From: Vibrio aerogenes
GTDB taxonomy: Bacteria > Pseudomonadota > Gammaproteobacteria > Enterobacterales > Vibrionaceae
Assembly (NCBI RefSeq): GCF_024346755.1
Contig: NZ_AP024861.1
Location: 248,001 to 312,000, forward strand
Length of the DNA: 64,000 nt
Direction: 5' to 3'
In this document: positions 34,754 through 45,272 of the stretch, in pieces
How positions within the stretch are numbered: the stretch's first letter is position 1
Layout of the letters: each line of letters opens with the position of its first letter
Notes under the pieces: generated by a model
The model's input: only the letters and a program-made list of their open reading frames with translations
Told to the model about the DNA's origin: nothing
Databases searched by the model: none
Position numbers and translations under genes: made by a program

Positions 34754-36955
34754 ATGCATCCATCTATTGCCCGTGTCGCACTACCGGTGCCTCTCGATAA
34801 GTATTTCGATTATCTGATTCCTGAAGGATGCTTTCCTGTGATTGGTGGCAGAGTTTCGGTGCCTTTTGGACGCCAGACGCTGATTGGTATTGTGGTTGAA
34901 CTGGTCAATACATCAGAGATGGCGCTGACAAAACTAAAACCCGTCAACCATGTTCTGGATGATGATCCGGTCTGGCCGTTTCAGCTTTATCAACTGTTGA
35001 AATGGTGCAGTCAGTATTATCAGTACCCTTTAGGAGATACATTATCGAATGCATTGCCAGCTGCCTTGAGAAAAGGAAAAGCGGCCGAATTTCCGGTGTT
35101 GCAGGAATGGTCGGTGACGGATGCCGGGCGTGAGCAGTTAATGTTGGGTCTCGGCAGAGCTGTAAGGCAGGCTAAGGCGTTGAACTTTTTAGCTGTCAGG
35201 CCCGCTTGCAGTGAGACATTACTGGCCGAAGATATCAGTAAACAGGTACTGCGGGATTTACAGAAAAAAGGTTGGGTGACCGTTTGTGAGAAACAAAGCC
35301 GCCAGATGCCATGGCCTGATCATCTGGAAAATGAAAGTGAAAAACCAAGATTAAATGAGGAGCAGGCGGTTGCTGTTGCGACGGTGAACAGTGATCAGGG
35401 TTTCCATTGTTATTTACTCGAAGGGGTTACCGGTTCAGGCAAAACCGAAGTTTATCTGAATATGATTGCCCCGGTCCTTGCCCGGAAAAAGCAGGCATTA
35501 GTGCTGGTGCCTGAAATCGGTTTGACTTCTCAGACCATTGAGCGCTTTCGCTCCCGTTTTCTGGTGCCTGTGGTTGTGATGCACTCGGGGCTGAATGATA
35601 CCGAGCGGTTGCAGGCGTGGCTAGCTGCAAGGGATGGCCATGCTGGTGTGATGATTGGAACACGTTCCGCTTTATTTACGCCGTTTCATGATCTTGGAAT
35701 CATTATTGTTGATGAAGAACATGATGCATCTTATAAGCAGCAGGACAGTCTGCGTTATCATGCCCGTGATGTCGCTGTGATGCGGGCCAGTCTCGAAGGG
35801 ATACCCATTGTACTGGGTTCTGCGACGCCTGCACTTGAAACACTGCAAAATGCCTTGAGCGGCAAATATCATCATCTGAGACTGACCAGCCGTGCCGGTT
35901 CGGCAGTCCCGGCACGAAACCGGGTACTGGACATTAAAGGTATGTATCTGGAAGGCGGATTATCCGCGCCTTTGATTGCTGAAATGAGAATGCATTTACA
36001 GGCAGGGAATCAGGTTCTGCTGTTTTTGAACCGGAGAGGTTATGCGCCCGTACTGATGTGTCACGATTGCGGCTGGACGGCAGCCTGTCAGCGATGTGAT
36101 ATGCATTATACCTACCATCAGCTGACACAGGATCTTCGGTGTCATCATTGTGGCTCCATCCGGCCTGTGGTCAGTCAATGCCAGCATTGTGGTTCACAAA
36201 ACATGGTGACATCCGGTGTCGGGACCGAGCAGCTTGAACGACATCTTGAACAACTGTTTCCTGAATACCAAACGATCAGGATTGACCGGGATAGCACCCG
36301 GCGTAAAGGGTCGCTGGAAAGTGCACTTGAGTCGGTCAGAAAAGGTGAGTATCACATTCTGATTGGTACTCAGATGTTAGCCAAAGGGCATCATTTCCCG
36401 GATGTCACACTGGTGGCCTTACTGGATGTGGACAGTGCATTGTTCAGTAATGATTTCCGGGCTTCTGAGCGGCTGGCTCAGTTATTTACACAGGTTGCCG
36501 GAAGAGCGGGAAGGGCGAGCAAGCCAGGTGAAGTGGTGTTGCAGACGCATCATCCTGAACACAGTTTGTTGCAGGTTTTGCTGGAAAAAGACTACCGGCA
36601 TTTTGCGATGATGGCACTGGAAGAGCGTCAACTTTGCAGTCTGCCACCTTTTAATTATCTGACCTTATTTAAAGCAGAATCGAATGATGCCCGTCAGGCG
36701 GAAGAATTTCTCCGGCAGGTTCGCCATACACTGGAGGCTAATCCTGTTTTTGACGCTTACTGTGCTGTGATTGGTCCTTCTCCTGCACCGCTGGCAAAAC
36801 GTGCCGGAAAATACCGCTGGCAACTGTTGTTGCAGGTTTCCAGAAGGGCAACCATGCAGCAGTTGCTTGTCAGTGCCCGTCCGGCGATTCAGATGCTTCC
36901 TCTGACAAAGCGGGTCCGTTGGTCACTGGATGTTGAACCGCACGATTTGTCTTAG
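34754..36955 (+). CDS. priA: Primosomal replication-restart helicase PriA
   Basis: A 733-residue 3'-5' DNA helicase that recognises stalled forks and reloads the replisome. The N-terminal DNA-binding domain begins HPSIARVALPVPLDKYFDYL. The helicase core has Walker A VTGSGKTEVY, DEEHDASYKQ and IGTQMLAKGHHFPDVT; between lobes lies the zinc module with eight cysteines (CHDCG, CQRC, CHHCG, CQHCG; about residues 435-480). I chose the ATG at 34754 because the protein then starts like known PriA; the in-frame extension to 34643 has no likeness. No strong ribosome site is visible. Confidence 0.95.
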   Translation: MHPSIARVALPVPLDKYFDYLIPEGCFPVIGGRVSVPFGRQTLIGIVVELVNTSEMALTKLKPVNHVLDDDPVWPFQLYQLLKWCSQYYQYPLGDTLSNALPAALRKGKAAEFPVLQEWSVTDAGREQLMLGLGRAVRQAKALNFLAVRPACSETLLAEDISKQVLRDLQKKGWVTVCEKQSRQMPWPDHLENESEKPRLNEEQAVAVATVNSDQGFHCYLLEGVTGSGKTEVYLNMIAPVLARKKQALVLVPEIGLTSQTIERFRSRFLVPVVVMHSGLNDTERLQAWLAARDGHAGVMIGTRSALFTPFHDLGIIIVDEEHDASYKQQDSLRYHARDVAVMRASLEGIPIVLGSATPALETLQNALSGKYHHLRLTSRAGSAVPARNRVLDIKGMYLEGGLSAPLIAEMRMHLQAGNQVLLFLNRRGYAPVLMCHDCGWTAACQRCDMHYTYHQLTQDLRCHHCGSIRPVVSQCQHCGSQNMVTSGVGTEQLERHLEQLFPEYQTIRIDRDSTRRKGSLESALESVRKGEYHILIGTQMLAKGHHFPDVTLVALLDVDSALFSNDFRASERLAQLFTQVAGRAGRASKPGEVVLQTHHPEHSLLQVLLEKDYRHFAMMALEERQLCSLPPFNYLTLFKAESNDARQAEEFLRQVRHTLEANPVFDAYCAVIGPSPAPLAKRAGKYRWQLLLQVSRRATMQQLLVSARPAIQMLPLTKRVRWSLDVEPHDLS

Positions 36956-37360
36956 TCGCTTTTCGTGTTGCATTTTTGCGCAAATGCTGTTGAGGGGTTG
37001 ATCTGTTTTTTCTGACCATCATCAGAAACATTTTTCATCGCAGATCCTGATTCTGCCGGTGAAAAATGTTTTTTTGTGCTAAGAATTATTTGATATTTAT
37101 CGTGATCTATGCCTCATTTATTATGTAAGATTTGTTAAACAGACCGTAACTTTCTCGCCAGAAATGCTTAAACTAAGAGATATGCACGATAGTTATATCC
37201 AAGCCCCCTCTGGCAGCAGGTTTCAATGAGATTTGCGCTCCCGGAGCCGGGCGCTGATTGCAGATATAGTTATTCTGCGTCGGGATATAGGCCGGGGGGA
37301 GTCAGAAGATTTATCTGGTCCGGTGTTTTTTTATACAACTGAGAGTGAGGACTGAAATCT
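36956..37360 (+). other. priA-cytR intergenic region
   Basis: About 400 bases. It holds the priA terminator, then an AT-rich promoter-like stretch and a GC-rich dyad around 37233-37250 (CCCGG-AG-CCGGG) in the probable cytR leader. No gene is supported. Confidence 0.5.
37026..37075 (+). terminator. priA terminator
   Basis: Outer 12-bp stem AAACATTTTTCA / TGAAAAATGTTT with an inner CAGA/TCTG stem, ending in T7. Confidence 0.82.
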
Positions 37361-38368
37361 ATGGCGACAATGAAGGATGTTGCTCAATTAGCGGGTGTCT
37401 CAACTGCAACCGTTTCCAGAGCCCTGATGAATCCGGAAAAAGTCTCTCCATCAACGAGGAAGCGGGTGGAAGATGCTGTGCTGGAATCGGGGTATTCTCC
37501 GAATTCTCTGGCGAGAAACCTGCGCCGTAATGAATCCAAGATTATCGTAGTCATTGTTCCTGATATTTGTGACCCTTATTTTTCCGAAATTATTCGCGGT
37601 ATTGAAGATGCAGCAGCTGAACACGGTTATTTAGTGTTGCTTGGTGATAGCGGCCAGCAACAGAAACGGGAAAGTTCATTTGTGAATCTGGTGTTTACCA
37701 AACAGGCTGATGGTATGCTGTTGCTGGGAACAGATTTACCTTTTGATGCCAGTAAATCCGAACAAAAAAATCTGCCACCCATGGTCATGGCTTGTGAATA
37801 TGCGCCTGAGCTGGAACTTCCGACAGTTCATATTGATAATCTGACCTCTGCGTTCGAAATCGTGAATTACCTGACGCAAATGGGACATACTCAGATCGCA
37901 GAGATTTCCGGGCCGGAGTCAGCCGCTTTATGTCAGTTCCGTCATCAGGGGTTTATGCAGGCGTTGCGTCGTGCCGGCTTGCAGATGAATCCGGATTTTC
38001 ACTTTTCAGGAGATTTCAGTTTTGAATCAGGCGCTCAAGCGATTCGTCATTGTTTAAAACTTGCCGAGCAGCCAACCGCTGTTTTTTGTCATAATGATAT
38101 GATGGCAATTGGTGCGATTCAGGAAGCGAAACGATCAGGTTTTCGGGTACCTCAGGATTTATCCATTGTTGGTTTTGATGACATCAACTTTGCCCAGTAT
38201 TGTGATCCGCCTTTAACGACTGTTGCACAGCCTAAATATGAAATTGGCCGTCAGGCAATGCTGTTGATGCTTGAAGTCCTGAGGGGACAGGATGTCCGTG
38301 CCGGTTCGCGGTTGCTGGAAACTAAATTGATTGTCAGGGATAGTGTTTCATCGCCTAAAAAAGCATAA
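37361..38368 (+). CDS. cytR: LacI-family nucleoside-regulon repressor CytR
   Basis: A 335-residue LacI/GalR-type repressor. The N-terminal helix-turn-helix reads MKDVAQLAGVSTATVSRAL; the hinge helix region is SPNSLARNLRR; the periplasmic-binding-protein-like domain has VVIVPDICDPYFSEI and LSIVGFDDINFAQYC. CytR works with CRP on nucleoside uptake and catabolism genes, responds to cytidine, and in Vibrio also affects competence and biofilm. Identity rests on sequence and on position before ftsN, as in E. coli. GAGG precedes the ATG. Confidence 0.94.
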   Translation: MATMKDVAQLAGVSTATVSRALMNPEKVSPSTRKRVEDAVLESGYSPNSLARNLRRNESKIIVVIVPDICDPYFSEIIRGIEDAAAEHGYLVLLGDSGQQQKRESSFVNLVFTKQADGMLLLGTDLPFDASKSEQKNLPPMVMACEYAPELELPTVHIDNLTSAFEIVNYLTQMGHTQIAEISGPESAALCQFRHQGFMQALRRAGLQMNPDFHFSGDFSFESGAQAIRHCLKLAEQPTAVFCHNDMMAIGAIQEAKRSGFRVPQDLSIVGFDDINFAQYCDPPLTTVAQPKYEIGRQAMLLMLEVLRGQDVRAGSRLLETKLIVRDSVSSPKKA

Positions 38369-38473
38369 GCCTGCCTTTGTATATTGGCAGGTTGTGCTGG
38401 TTCGTAACTATTGTGCTTCCTGTCATTCTTCCTATAACATACCCGAATTGTTGACGAGAAATGCTAAATATCA

Positions 38474-39052
38474 GTGGCTAATAAAGACTATGTAAGACGG
38501 GGCAGTTCGCCCCGGAAGAAAGCAGCATCCAGAAAAACCAAGACGCCTCCCAAAAGACGTCGTTCTGCACGTCCGGTTATTGCTGCGGTCATTCTGGTTT
38601 CAGCTTTTGGCTATGGTTTGTATAAACTCAGCACACAGCCTGAGCCTCCAGTCAAAGAGCAACCCAAACCAGCAGACAAGCCCAAAGTTGTCTCTAAACC
38701 CAAACCCAGCGCCGCTAAAACCGGCCAGCTCCCTCCGCCACCGACAGAGAAATGGGACTATGTTGAAACGCTGCCAAAACGGGAAATAGAGGTGACACCG
38801 AAAGAGTTAAAAGTGTCAGATATTCCGTATGTGATGCAATGCGGTGCTTACAAAACGCATCATCAGGCGGAAAAACGTAAGCTGGATATCGCATTCCAGG
38901 GACTGAACAGTAAAATTCGCAAAAAAGAAGACAGCAGCTGGTATCGGGTGGTTCTTGGACCTTATAAATTCAGACGTGACGCAGAGCGGGATAAACATAA
39001 GCTGCAACGGGCAAAAATTGAGCCGTGCGCGATATGGAAAGAGCGTCAATAA
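38474..39052 (+). CDS. ftsN: Cell-division protein FtsN
   Basis: A 192-residue bitopic protein that triggers septal peptidoglycan synthesis. Short cytoplasmic basic N-terminus (MANKDYVRRGSS and RRRSARP), one membrane segment at about residues 34-50, a Pro/Lys-rich periplasmic linker, then the SPOR domain (about 115-190: IPYVMQCGAYKTHHQAEKRK, SWYRVVLGPYKFRRDAE) that binds denuded glycans. It begins with GTG at 38474. It follows cytR and precedes hslVU, the usual order. Confidence 0.92.
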   Translation: MANKDYVRRGSSPRKKAASRKTKTPPKRRRSARPVIAAVILVSAFGYGLYKLSTQPEPPVKEQPKPADKPKVVSKPKPSAAKTGQLPPPPTEKWDYVETLPKREIEVTPKELKVSDIPYVMQCGAYKTHHQAEKRKLDIAFQGLNSKIRKKEDSSWYRVVLGPYKFRRDAERDKHKLQRAKIEPCAIWKERQ

Positions 39053-39098
39053 TTGACTTTATTTTTACTGTACGAACAGAATTATGTGCTCCCTTTCT

Positions 39099-39126
39099 CT
39101 TGAATTCGGAAAAAGTAACCACATAT
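39099..39126 (+). promoter_or_regulatory. Sigma-32-like promoter of hslVU
   Basis: CTTGAAT (39099-39105) and CCACATAT (39119-39126) separated by 13 bases, close to the heat-shock consensus CTTGAAA / CCCCATNT. It ends 38 bases before the hslV start. The same CCACATAT occurs before groES. Confidence 0.65.
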
Positions 39127-39164
39127 AGATTCCTAACGCATTATGAAAATAAAGAGGTCTTACC

Positions 39165-39698
39165 GTGACTACTATCGTATCGGTCCGTCGTCAGAATAAA
39201 GTTGTTATAGCAGGAGATGGGCAAGTCTCTCTGGGCAACACGGTGATGAAGGGAAATGCACGTAAGGTTCGTCGTTTATATAACGAAAAAGTTCTGGCTG
39301 GTTTTGCTGGCGGTACTGCGGATGCATTCACACTGTTTGAACGCTTTGAAAGTAAGCTGCAGATGCATCAGGGACACCTGACAAAAGCGGCGGTTGAACT
39401 GGCAAAAGACTGGCGAAGCGATCGTGCACTACGGCGACTGGAAGCGATTCTGGCAGTCGCTGATGAAACGGCCTCTTTGATTATTACCGGTAATGGTGAT
39501 GTTGTTCAGCCGGAAAACGATCTGATTGCGATTGGTTCCGGCGGTAATTATGCTCAGGCTGCGGCAACCGCTTTACTTGAGAATACAGAACTGGACGCCA
39601 GAGAAATTGCAGAGAAATCACTGAAAATTGCTGGTGATATCTGTGTGTTTACAAACTATTTCCAGACGATTGAAGAGCTTGAGATTCCTCAATCATAA
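39165..39698 (+). CDS. hslV: HslV (ClpQ) protease subunit
   Basis: A 177-residue proteasome-like peptidase forming a double hexamer. After removal of Met the catalytic Thr is exposed ([19 protein letters not shown]). [31 protein letters not shown] and [15 protein letters not shown] are family motifs. It starts with GTG behind AGAGGT. It forms an operon with hslU 44 bases downstream. Confidence 0.97.
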   Translation: MTTIVSVRRQNKVVIAGDGQVSLGNTVMKGNARKVRRLYNEKVLAGFAGGTADAFTLFERFESKLQMHQGHLTKAAVELAKDWRSDRALRRLEAILAVADETASLIITGNGDVVQPENDLIAIGSGGNYAQAAATALLENTELDAREIAEKSLKIAGDICVFTNYFQTIEELEIPQS

Positions 39699-39742
39699 TT
39701 CCGGTCCGGTAATGCCCGCTATAAAGAACAAAGGAAACTATC

Positions 39743-41074
39743 ATGTCTGAAATGACTCCCCGCGAAATTGTTCATGAACTGAATCGCCATATTATTGGTC
39801 AGGATAAAGCAAAGCGTGCGGTGGCTATCGCATTACGTAATCGCTGGCGCCGGATGCAGCTGGAAGAAAGCTTACGGGTAGAAGTGACGCCAAAGAATAT
39901 TTTGATGATAGGCCCGACAGGTGTGGGGAAGACTGAAATTGCACGCCGTCTGGCAAAGCTGGCGAATGCACCATTTATCAAAGTTGAGGCGACAAAATTC
40001 ACCGAAGTCGGCTATGTTGGTAAAGAAGTTGAGACAATTATCCGGGATTTGACGGATGTTGCAGTAAAAATGACCCATCAGCAAGCGATGGAAAAAGTGA
40101 AGTTTCAGGCTGAAGAATTAGCTGAAGAGCGTATTCTTGATGCCTTGCTGCCAGCCCCTCGCGATTCTTGGGGGCAGGATGAGAAGCCAGAAGATGCTTC
40201 TCATACCCGTCAGGTGTTCCGTAAGAAGCTGCGTGAAGGTAAGCTGGATGATAAAGAAATAGAAATCAATGTTGCTGTCCCGCAGATGGGTGTAGAGATC
40301 ATGGCACCTCCGGGCATGGAAGAAATGACGAATCAGCTTCAGGGATTGTTCCAGAACCTGGCCGGAGATACCAAGAAAAAGCGTAAGCTGAAAATTAAAG
40401 ATGCTTTCAAAGTCATGACTGAGGAAGAAGCTGCCAAGCTGGTCAATCAGGATGAGCTGAAAGAGCAGGCTATTTTTAATGTTGAGAATAATGGTATCGT
40501 CTTTGTCGATGAAATCGACAAAATTTGTAAACGCGGTGAAACTTCAGGTCCTGATGTTTCACGGGAAGGTGTTCAGCGTGACTTGTTGCCGCTGATCGAA
40601 GGCAGTACGGTATCTACTAAACATGGCATGGTCCGGACTGATCATATTCTGTTTATTGCATCGGGTGCTTTTCAGGTAGCAAAACCTTCGGATTTAATTC
40701 CTGAGCTTCAGGGGCGTTTACCGATTCGTGTCGAGCTGGAAGCCTTGTCGAGCGATGACTTTAAACGCATTCTGACTGAGCCTAAAGCCTCTCTGACTGA
40801 GCAATATATTGCGCTGATGAAAACGGAAGATGTGACCGTTGAGTTTTCTGAAGATGGCATTACCCAGATCGCAGAGGCCGCCTGGCAGGTGAATGAAACA
40901 ACAGAAAATATCGGCGCCCGTCGTTTGCATACAGTGATGGAACGCTTAATGGATGAAATTTCATTCGATGCCACCGAGAAGGCGGGTAGTTCTGTGACGA
41001 TTGATGCAGATTATGTGAAAACATGTCTGGATGAATTTATTGATGACGAAGACCTGAGCCGGTTTATTCTTTAA
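39743..41074 (+). CDS. hslU: HslU (ClpY) ATPase subunit
   Basis: A 443-residue AAA+ unfoldase that feeds HslV. Walker [16 protein letters not shown] (about residue 57), the pore motif GYVGKEVE, the inserted I-domain (about 110-240), Walker B IVFVDEID, and a C-terminus ending DLSRFIL that inserts in HslV. A strong terminator follows. Confidence 0.97.
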   Translation: MSEMTPREIVHELNRHIIGQDKAKRAVAIALRNRWRRMQLEESLRVEVTPKNILMIGPTGVGKTEIARRLAKLANAPFIKVEATKFTEVGYVGKEVETIIRDLTDVAVKMTHQQAMEKVKFQAEELAEERILDALLPAPRDSWGQDEKPEDASHTRQVFRKKLREGKLDDKEIEINVAVPQMGVEIMAPPGMEEMTNQLQGLFQNLAGDTKKKRKLKIKDAFKVMTEEEAAKLVNQDELKEQAIFNVENNGIVFVDEIDKICKRGETSGPDVSREGVQRDLLPLIEGSTVSTKHGMVRTDHILFIASGAFQVAKPSDLIPELQGRLPIRVELEALSSDDFKRILTEPKASLTEQYIALMKTEDVTVEFSEDGITQIAEAAWQVNETTENIGARRLHTVMERLMDEISFDATEKAGSSVTIDADYVKTCLDEFIDDEDLSRFIL

Positions 41075-41113
41075 GCGGCGATTATCCGCAGGGATTTGAT
41101 TATTTTTATGAAC

Positions 41114-41146
41114 AAAAGTCTGTGGCTATGCCGCAGACTTTTTTTT
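41114..41146 (+). terminator. hslVU terminator
   Basis: Long stem AAAAGTCTG-T-GGC / GCC-G-CAGACTTTT with loop TAT and a T8 tract. It makes upstream in-frame starts of menA (from 41122) unlikely. Confidence 0.9.
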
Positions 41147-41199
41147 CACGTTTATTTCATCGTATACTTGCGGCTGTGTATATTCATCAGGCTGTCATT

Positions 41200-42117
41200 A
41201 TGCATAACTCTATTTCGATTTGGCTCGACGCGGCAAGACCAAAAACTTTACCCCTTGGTTTGATATCAATATTTACCGGAAGTGCGTTAGCTTATTCTGA
41301 GAATCAGTTTTCATGGTTAATCACTGTATTAGCCTTGATGACAGCGATTTTATTGCAGATTCTGTCTAATCTGGCGAATGATTACGGCGATGCTGTTAAA
41401 GGTACGGATAATGATAAGCGGCTTGGTCCTGTCCGGGCTATTCAGTCTGGTGCTGTATCGCTGAAAGACATGAAAGTTGCTATTGCCATCAATGTTGTCC
41501 TGACAATGTTTACCGGTTTGGCTCTGATCTTACTTGCCCTTGATAGTTTGCAGAATATTATTGTTTTCATTGGCTTAGGGGTGCTGTCAATGATTGCTGC
41601 TGTTGCTTATACCATGGGCAACAAACCCTATGGTTATGTCGGGCTGGGTGATTTATCTGTATTCATCTTTTTTGGTTTACTGGGCGTTTCAGGGTCCTAT
41701 TTTCTTTATACCGGGAAGTTTGAAACACATTTATTATTGCCTTCTGTTGCCTGTGGTTTACTCGCTGTTGCTGTTCTGAACATTAATAATATGCGGGATA
41801 TTGAAAATGATCAGGAATGCGGAAAACGGACTGTTGCTGTGCGCTTAGGGCCGGTTCTGGCTAAAAAATACCACTTTATTTTGTTAGCTGGGGCAATGCT
41901 TGCTTTTGGAAGTTATCTCTTCATTCTTACCGATCCGGTCTGGATGGCTTTACCATTTTTACTGAGTCTGATTTTTGTGTTTAAACATGCAGTTGCAGTT
42001 TGGGAGGCAGAACAGCCGGTACAAATTGCGCCTATGTTGCCAGTCATCGTGAAATGTTCAGTTGTCACTAATTTATTGTTTATTACTGTGGTAGTAGCTC
42101 AAACTATGGTGAGTTAA
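41200..42117 (+). CDS. menA: 1,4-dihydroxy-2-naphthoate polyprenyltransferase
   Basis: A 305-residue integral-membrane UbiA-family prenyltransferase making demethylmenaquinone. The first Asp-rich motif is NDYGDAVKGTDNDKR and the second NMRDIENDQECGKRTVAVRLG; eight or nine membrane segments are predicted by eye. The ATG at 41200 starts with the family sequence MHNSISIWLDAARPKTLPLG, after the hslVU terminator. Menaquinone is the natural electron donor for the fumarate reductase encoded at 53.6-56.9 kb. Confidence 0.94.
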   Translation: MHNSISIWLDAARPKTLPLGLISIFTGSALAYSENQFSWLITVLALMTAILLQILSNLANDYGDAVKGTDNDKRLGPVRAIQSGAVSLKDMKVAIAINVVLTMFTGLALILLALDSLQNIIVFIGLGVLSMIAAVAYTMGNKPYGYVGLGDLSVFIFFGLLGVSGSYFLYTGKFETHLLLPSVACGLLAVAVLNINNMRDIENDQECGKRTVAVRLGPVLAKKYHFILLAGAMLAFGSYLFILTDPVWMALPFLLSLIFVFKHAVAVWEAEQPVQIAPMLPVIVKCSVVTNLLFITVVVAQTMVS

Positions 42118-42193
42118 TGTTGTTTTGTCATTGCAATGACTTAGTTAGTCGATATACTCATTTTAAGACTCTTTCACTGTGAGAATGGTTGTT

Positions 42194-42724
42194 ATGGAAT
42201 ACAATACATCTGCGCTTTGTGATATATACTCCGATCAGGTTGATGTGGTTGAACCGATGTTCAGTAACTTTGGCGGACGGGCGTCTTTTGCCGGGCAAAT
42301 AACAACAGTTAAATGCTTCGAAGACAATGGCTTGATTCGTGAGGTTCTCGAACAAGAAGGCTCTGGCCGGGTGTTATTGGTTGATGGCGGCGGTTCTTTG
42401 AGACGGGCGTTGGTTGATGCTGAACTGGCAGCGCTTGGCGAAGAGAATGAATGGGAAGGTATTGTTGTATACGGTTGTGTCCGCGAAGTGGACGATCTGG
42501 ATGAGATGAATATCGGTATCCAGGCACTTGCATCCATTCCTGTTGGCGCTGTCGGGCAATCTGTCGGTGAAGTTGATGTGCCTGTGAATTTTGGCAGCGT
42601 GACTTTTATTCCTGAAGATTATCTCTATGCTGATAATACCGGTATCATCCTTTCTCAGGAGCCTCTGGATACCGAAGAGCTTGATGACGAAGAAGCTGAA
42701 CAGGAAGATGAAGATCTTGTCTGA
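42194..42724 (+). CDS. rraA: Ribonuclease E activity regulator RraA
   Basis: A 176-residue trimeric protein that binds RNase E and slows mRNA decay. [53 protein letters not shown] and [12 protein letters not shown] match the family. I chose the ATG at 42194 over 42179 by family alignment. The tail is very acidic ([16 protein letters not shown]), longer than in E. coli (161 residues). It follows menA, as in E. coli. Confidence 0.94.
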   Translation: MEYNTSALCDIYSDQVDVVEPMFSNFGGRASFAGQITTVKCFEDNGLIREVLEQEGSGRVLLVDGGGSLRRALVDAELAALGEENEWEGIVVYGCVREVDDLDEMNIGIQALASIPVGAVGQSVGEVDVPVNFGSVTFIPEDYLYADNTGIILSQEPLDTEELDDEEAEQEDEDLV

Positions 42725-42758
42725 CTGAGACGAATTTGATCATTTTTTTGTTTGTCTT

Positions 42759-44120
42759 TTATCGCTTTAGTTCAGGCACGGCCTGCGTAACCGGGTAGTG
42801 TTTACGTAAAGAAAGTGCCTGAAAATATCCTGCGGTCCCCCCGATAATGTTGCCAGCAGCAATACCAAGAAATAATCCTTCAATCTGATAAATCTGTGAC
42901 CCAATCCATGCACAGGGAAGGATGAATACAAATAGTCGCAGGAAACTCCAGCTGAAAGCGTAAACAGATCGATGTAATGCATTGAGCGCTGACACTATCA
43001 TCATCAGTATACCCTGAAAACCATAGCTGAAAGGAACAAACAGCAGGTAATGCCAGAGTAATTCTCTGACCTGTGCTTCCTGAGAGAATATCCCGGAAAG
43101 CGGGACACTGAGTGGCACCATCATAATAAAGATTAAAAGCTGGAATACGATAGCAAACCGGATGCTGAGAAAGAGTCCTGCAAAGCTTCTTTGCGGATTA
43201 TCAGCCCCCAGGTTTTGCGACATAAAAGGTGTGAGTACTGAAGTCAGGGATACAAGTACTAATATCAGGATTGACTCCACTCTTTGTGCCGCGCCATATG
43301 CAGCAACCGCAGCTGTTCCGTGTTGGGAAATCAGCCTCATCAGTATCGCTCCGGATAACGGTGTCATCGCATTTGACAGTGCCGCCGGTGTTCCGATACG
43401 CAGTATTTTTTTCCAGTCAGCAATGATTTGTCCTGGTTGTACCCGGCTGAGCAAGTGCTCTCTGAACCACAAAATATACCCGGTTCCCAGAAGTGCAAAG
43501 ACCCAGCTGATACCACTTGCAATGGCTGCTCCCTGAATAGCTAACTCCGGAAAAGGCCCATAACCAAAGATTAAAAGCGGGTCAAGAATGCCATTGATCA
43601 GGCCTGAGATAATCATCATTTTGGCCGGACTGCTGGTATCTCCGGTTGCCCGGATTGCGCTGCTGCCTGCCATGGGAATCACCAGAAATGGTACGGCAAC
43701 ATACCAGATGCGCATATATTCGTTAATCACTGGCAGCATGGTTTCTGGTGCGCCGAGCAGCGTAAACAAAGAATCAATAGTGAGAATGCCTGTCAGGGAT
43801 GCAAGCATCACCAGTAGTAGTGCCAGTAAAAGTCCATGCGTGGTAAGCCGGGCTGCATCAGAAAGTTTATTTTGTCCCAGAGAACGTCCGATACATGTGG
43901 ATAAACCAATGCCAATTCCCATGGTGATACAGTTGACTGAAAAGGCGACCGGGAAGGTGTAACTGATAGCTGCTAAGGCTTGTGTGCCAAGTAAAGAAAT
44001 AAAATAAGTGTCGACAAGGTTGAACATTAATACTGACAGCATTCCGAGCGTCATCGGGAGCGTCATCTTAAGCAGGACGGATGATATGGGGGAAGAAAGT
44101 AATCCGTGTTTATCGTGCAT
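42759..44120 (-). CDS. MATE family multidrug efflux transporter
   Basis: A 453-residue membrane protein with about twelve hydrophobic segments and the two-fold MATE pattern: MTLGMLSVLMFNLVDTYFISLLGTQ at the start of half one, and a second half beginning about residue 235 (IGTPAALSNAMTPLSGAI). These pumps use Na+ or H+ gradients to export cationic compounds. It differs from NorM and is closer to the DinF-like/VmrA group, but substrate cannot be set. It lies downstream of tpiA on the same strand, past the tpiA terminator. Confidence 0.88.
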   Translation of the reverse strand: MHDKHGLLSSPISSVLLKMTLPMTLGMLSVLMFNLVDTYFISLLGTQALAAISYTFPVAFSVNCITMGIGIGLSTCIGRSLGQNKLSDAARLTTHGLLLALLLVMLASLTGILTIDSLFTLLGAPETMLPVINEYMRIWYVAVPFLVIPMAGSSAIRATGDTSSPAKMMIISGLINGILDPLLIFGYGPFPELAIQGAAIASGISWVFALLGTGYILWFREHLLSRVQPGQIIADWKKILRIGTPAALSNAMTPLSGAILMRLISQHGTAAVAAYGAAQRVESILILVLVSLTSVLTPFMSQNLGADNPQRSFAGLFLSIRFAIVFQLLIFIMMVPLSVPLSGIFSQEAQVRELLWHYLLFVPFSYGFQGILMMIVSALNALHRSVYAFSWSFLRLFVFILPCAWIGSQIYQIEGLFLGIAAGNIIGGTAGYFQALSLRKHYPVTQAVPELKR

Positions 44121-44230
44121 ATGTCAGCAATGTCCGGAAAACAACAAGGTCGCAAGAATACTAAATTCTGAGGGTGACAACCAGCTTTGTCTTCATTTCT
44201 CTGACGACTGAGAACAGCTTTATCACGAGT

Positions 44231-44261
44231 AAAAAAAAGACCGGATAAGAGGTACCCGGCC
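44231..44261 (-). terminator. tpiA terminator
   Basis: On the minus strand GGCCGGGTA / TATCCGGTC (9 bp, two G-T pairs) with loop CCTCT, then T8. Confidence 0.85.
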
Positions 44262-44286
44262 TTCATTTATATAAGAATATTTCAAA

Positions 44287-45057
44287 TTATGCTTTTGCTT
44301 CAGCTGCCGCTTTAGCGATAGCTGCGAAGCTCTTCGCATCAAGGGACGCACCACCAACAAGTGCCCCATCGATATCTGGCTGAGCAAAGTAAGATGCTGC
44401 ATTTTCAGGTTTTACTGAGCCGCCGTACTGAATAATGACTTGATTGGCAACGGCTTCGCTTTCTTTAGCGATGTGTGCACGGATTGACGCGTGAATACGT
44501 TGTGCGTCTTCGGCGGTTGCTGCTTTTCCGGTGCCGATTGCCCAGATAGGTTCGTAGGCAATGATTGCGCCATTAAGTGCATCAACGCCGCACTCTTTGA
44601 TCACTGCATCGATCTGGCGGGCACAAACCGCTTCAGTTTCACCCGCTTCATTTTGTGCTTCAGATTCACCAATACAAAGCACAGGAATCAGGCTGTTTTC
44701 TTTCAGAAATGCAAATTTCTTAGCAACAAACTCATCAGATTCACTGTGATAGTCACGGCGTTCTGAGTGGCCGATAATGATGTGAGATGCACCGAATTCT
44801 TTCAGCATTTCCGGCGAAGTATCACCAGTAAAAGCTCCACTGTTATTTACATCAGTATTCTGTGCCCCCAGGATCAGCTTGTTACCCCCTTCTTTGATCA
44901 AACGTTCTGCCTGATCAAGATACAGAGTCGGTGGTGCAACAGCGACATCAACACCTGTAACGCCAGCAAGTTCAGCATTAAGTCCGCTGAGTAATTCACT
45001 TACCATGGACTTACTGCCATTCAATTTCCAGTTACCCATAACCACAGGACGACGCAT
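44287..45057 (-). CDS. tpiA: Triosephosphate isomerase
   Basis: A 256-residue TIM-barrel enzyme interconverting dihydroxyacetone phosphate and glyceraldehyde-3-phosphate. Active-site parts: NWKLNGSK (Lys), [12 protein letters not shown] (His), [20 protein letters not shown] (Glu and mobile loop) and [11 protein letters not shown] (phosphate site). The start at 45057 follows TGGAGA and gives the usual [11 protein letters not shown]; the frame extends upstream to 45141 without support. Confidence 0.97.
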   Translation of the reverse strand: MRRPVVMGNWKLNGSKSMVSELLSGLNAELAGVTGVDVAVAPPTLYLDQAERLIKEGGNKLILGAQNTDVNNSGAFTGDTSPEMLKEFGASHIIIGHSERRDYHSESDEFVAKKFAFLKENSLIPVLCIGESEAQNEAGETEAVCARQIDAVIKECGVDALNGAIIAYEPIWAIGTGKAATAEDAQRIHASIRAHIAKESEAVANQVIIQYGGSVKPENAASYFAQPDIDGALVGGASLDAKSFAAIAKAAAEAKA

Positions 45058-45272
45058 AGGAAAATCTCCAGATTCAATAAATAAATTAACAACTGCGCAG
45101 AATATAACAGATAAAAACTCAGAGATCATGACGCGAGTCACGAGTTTTTTTGATATCCGAAATAAAAAGGAAAAACGATATTAAATATGAGACAGGATGT
45201 GTATATTTGAGCACTTTCACTCAAACCATGACTGGCTTGATTTTAGTGAAAGCAAGGCTTTGCAGAAAGCAT

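Noticed and set aside
41122-41199. N-terminal extension of MenA
   Set aside because: Its first codons lie within the hslVU terminator; family alignment supports 41200.
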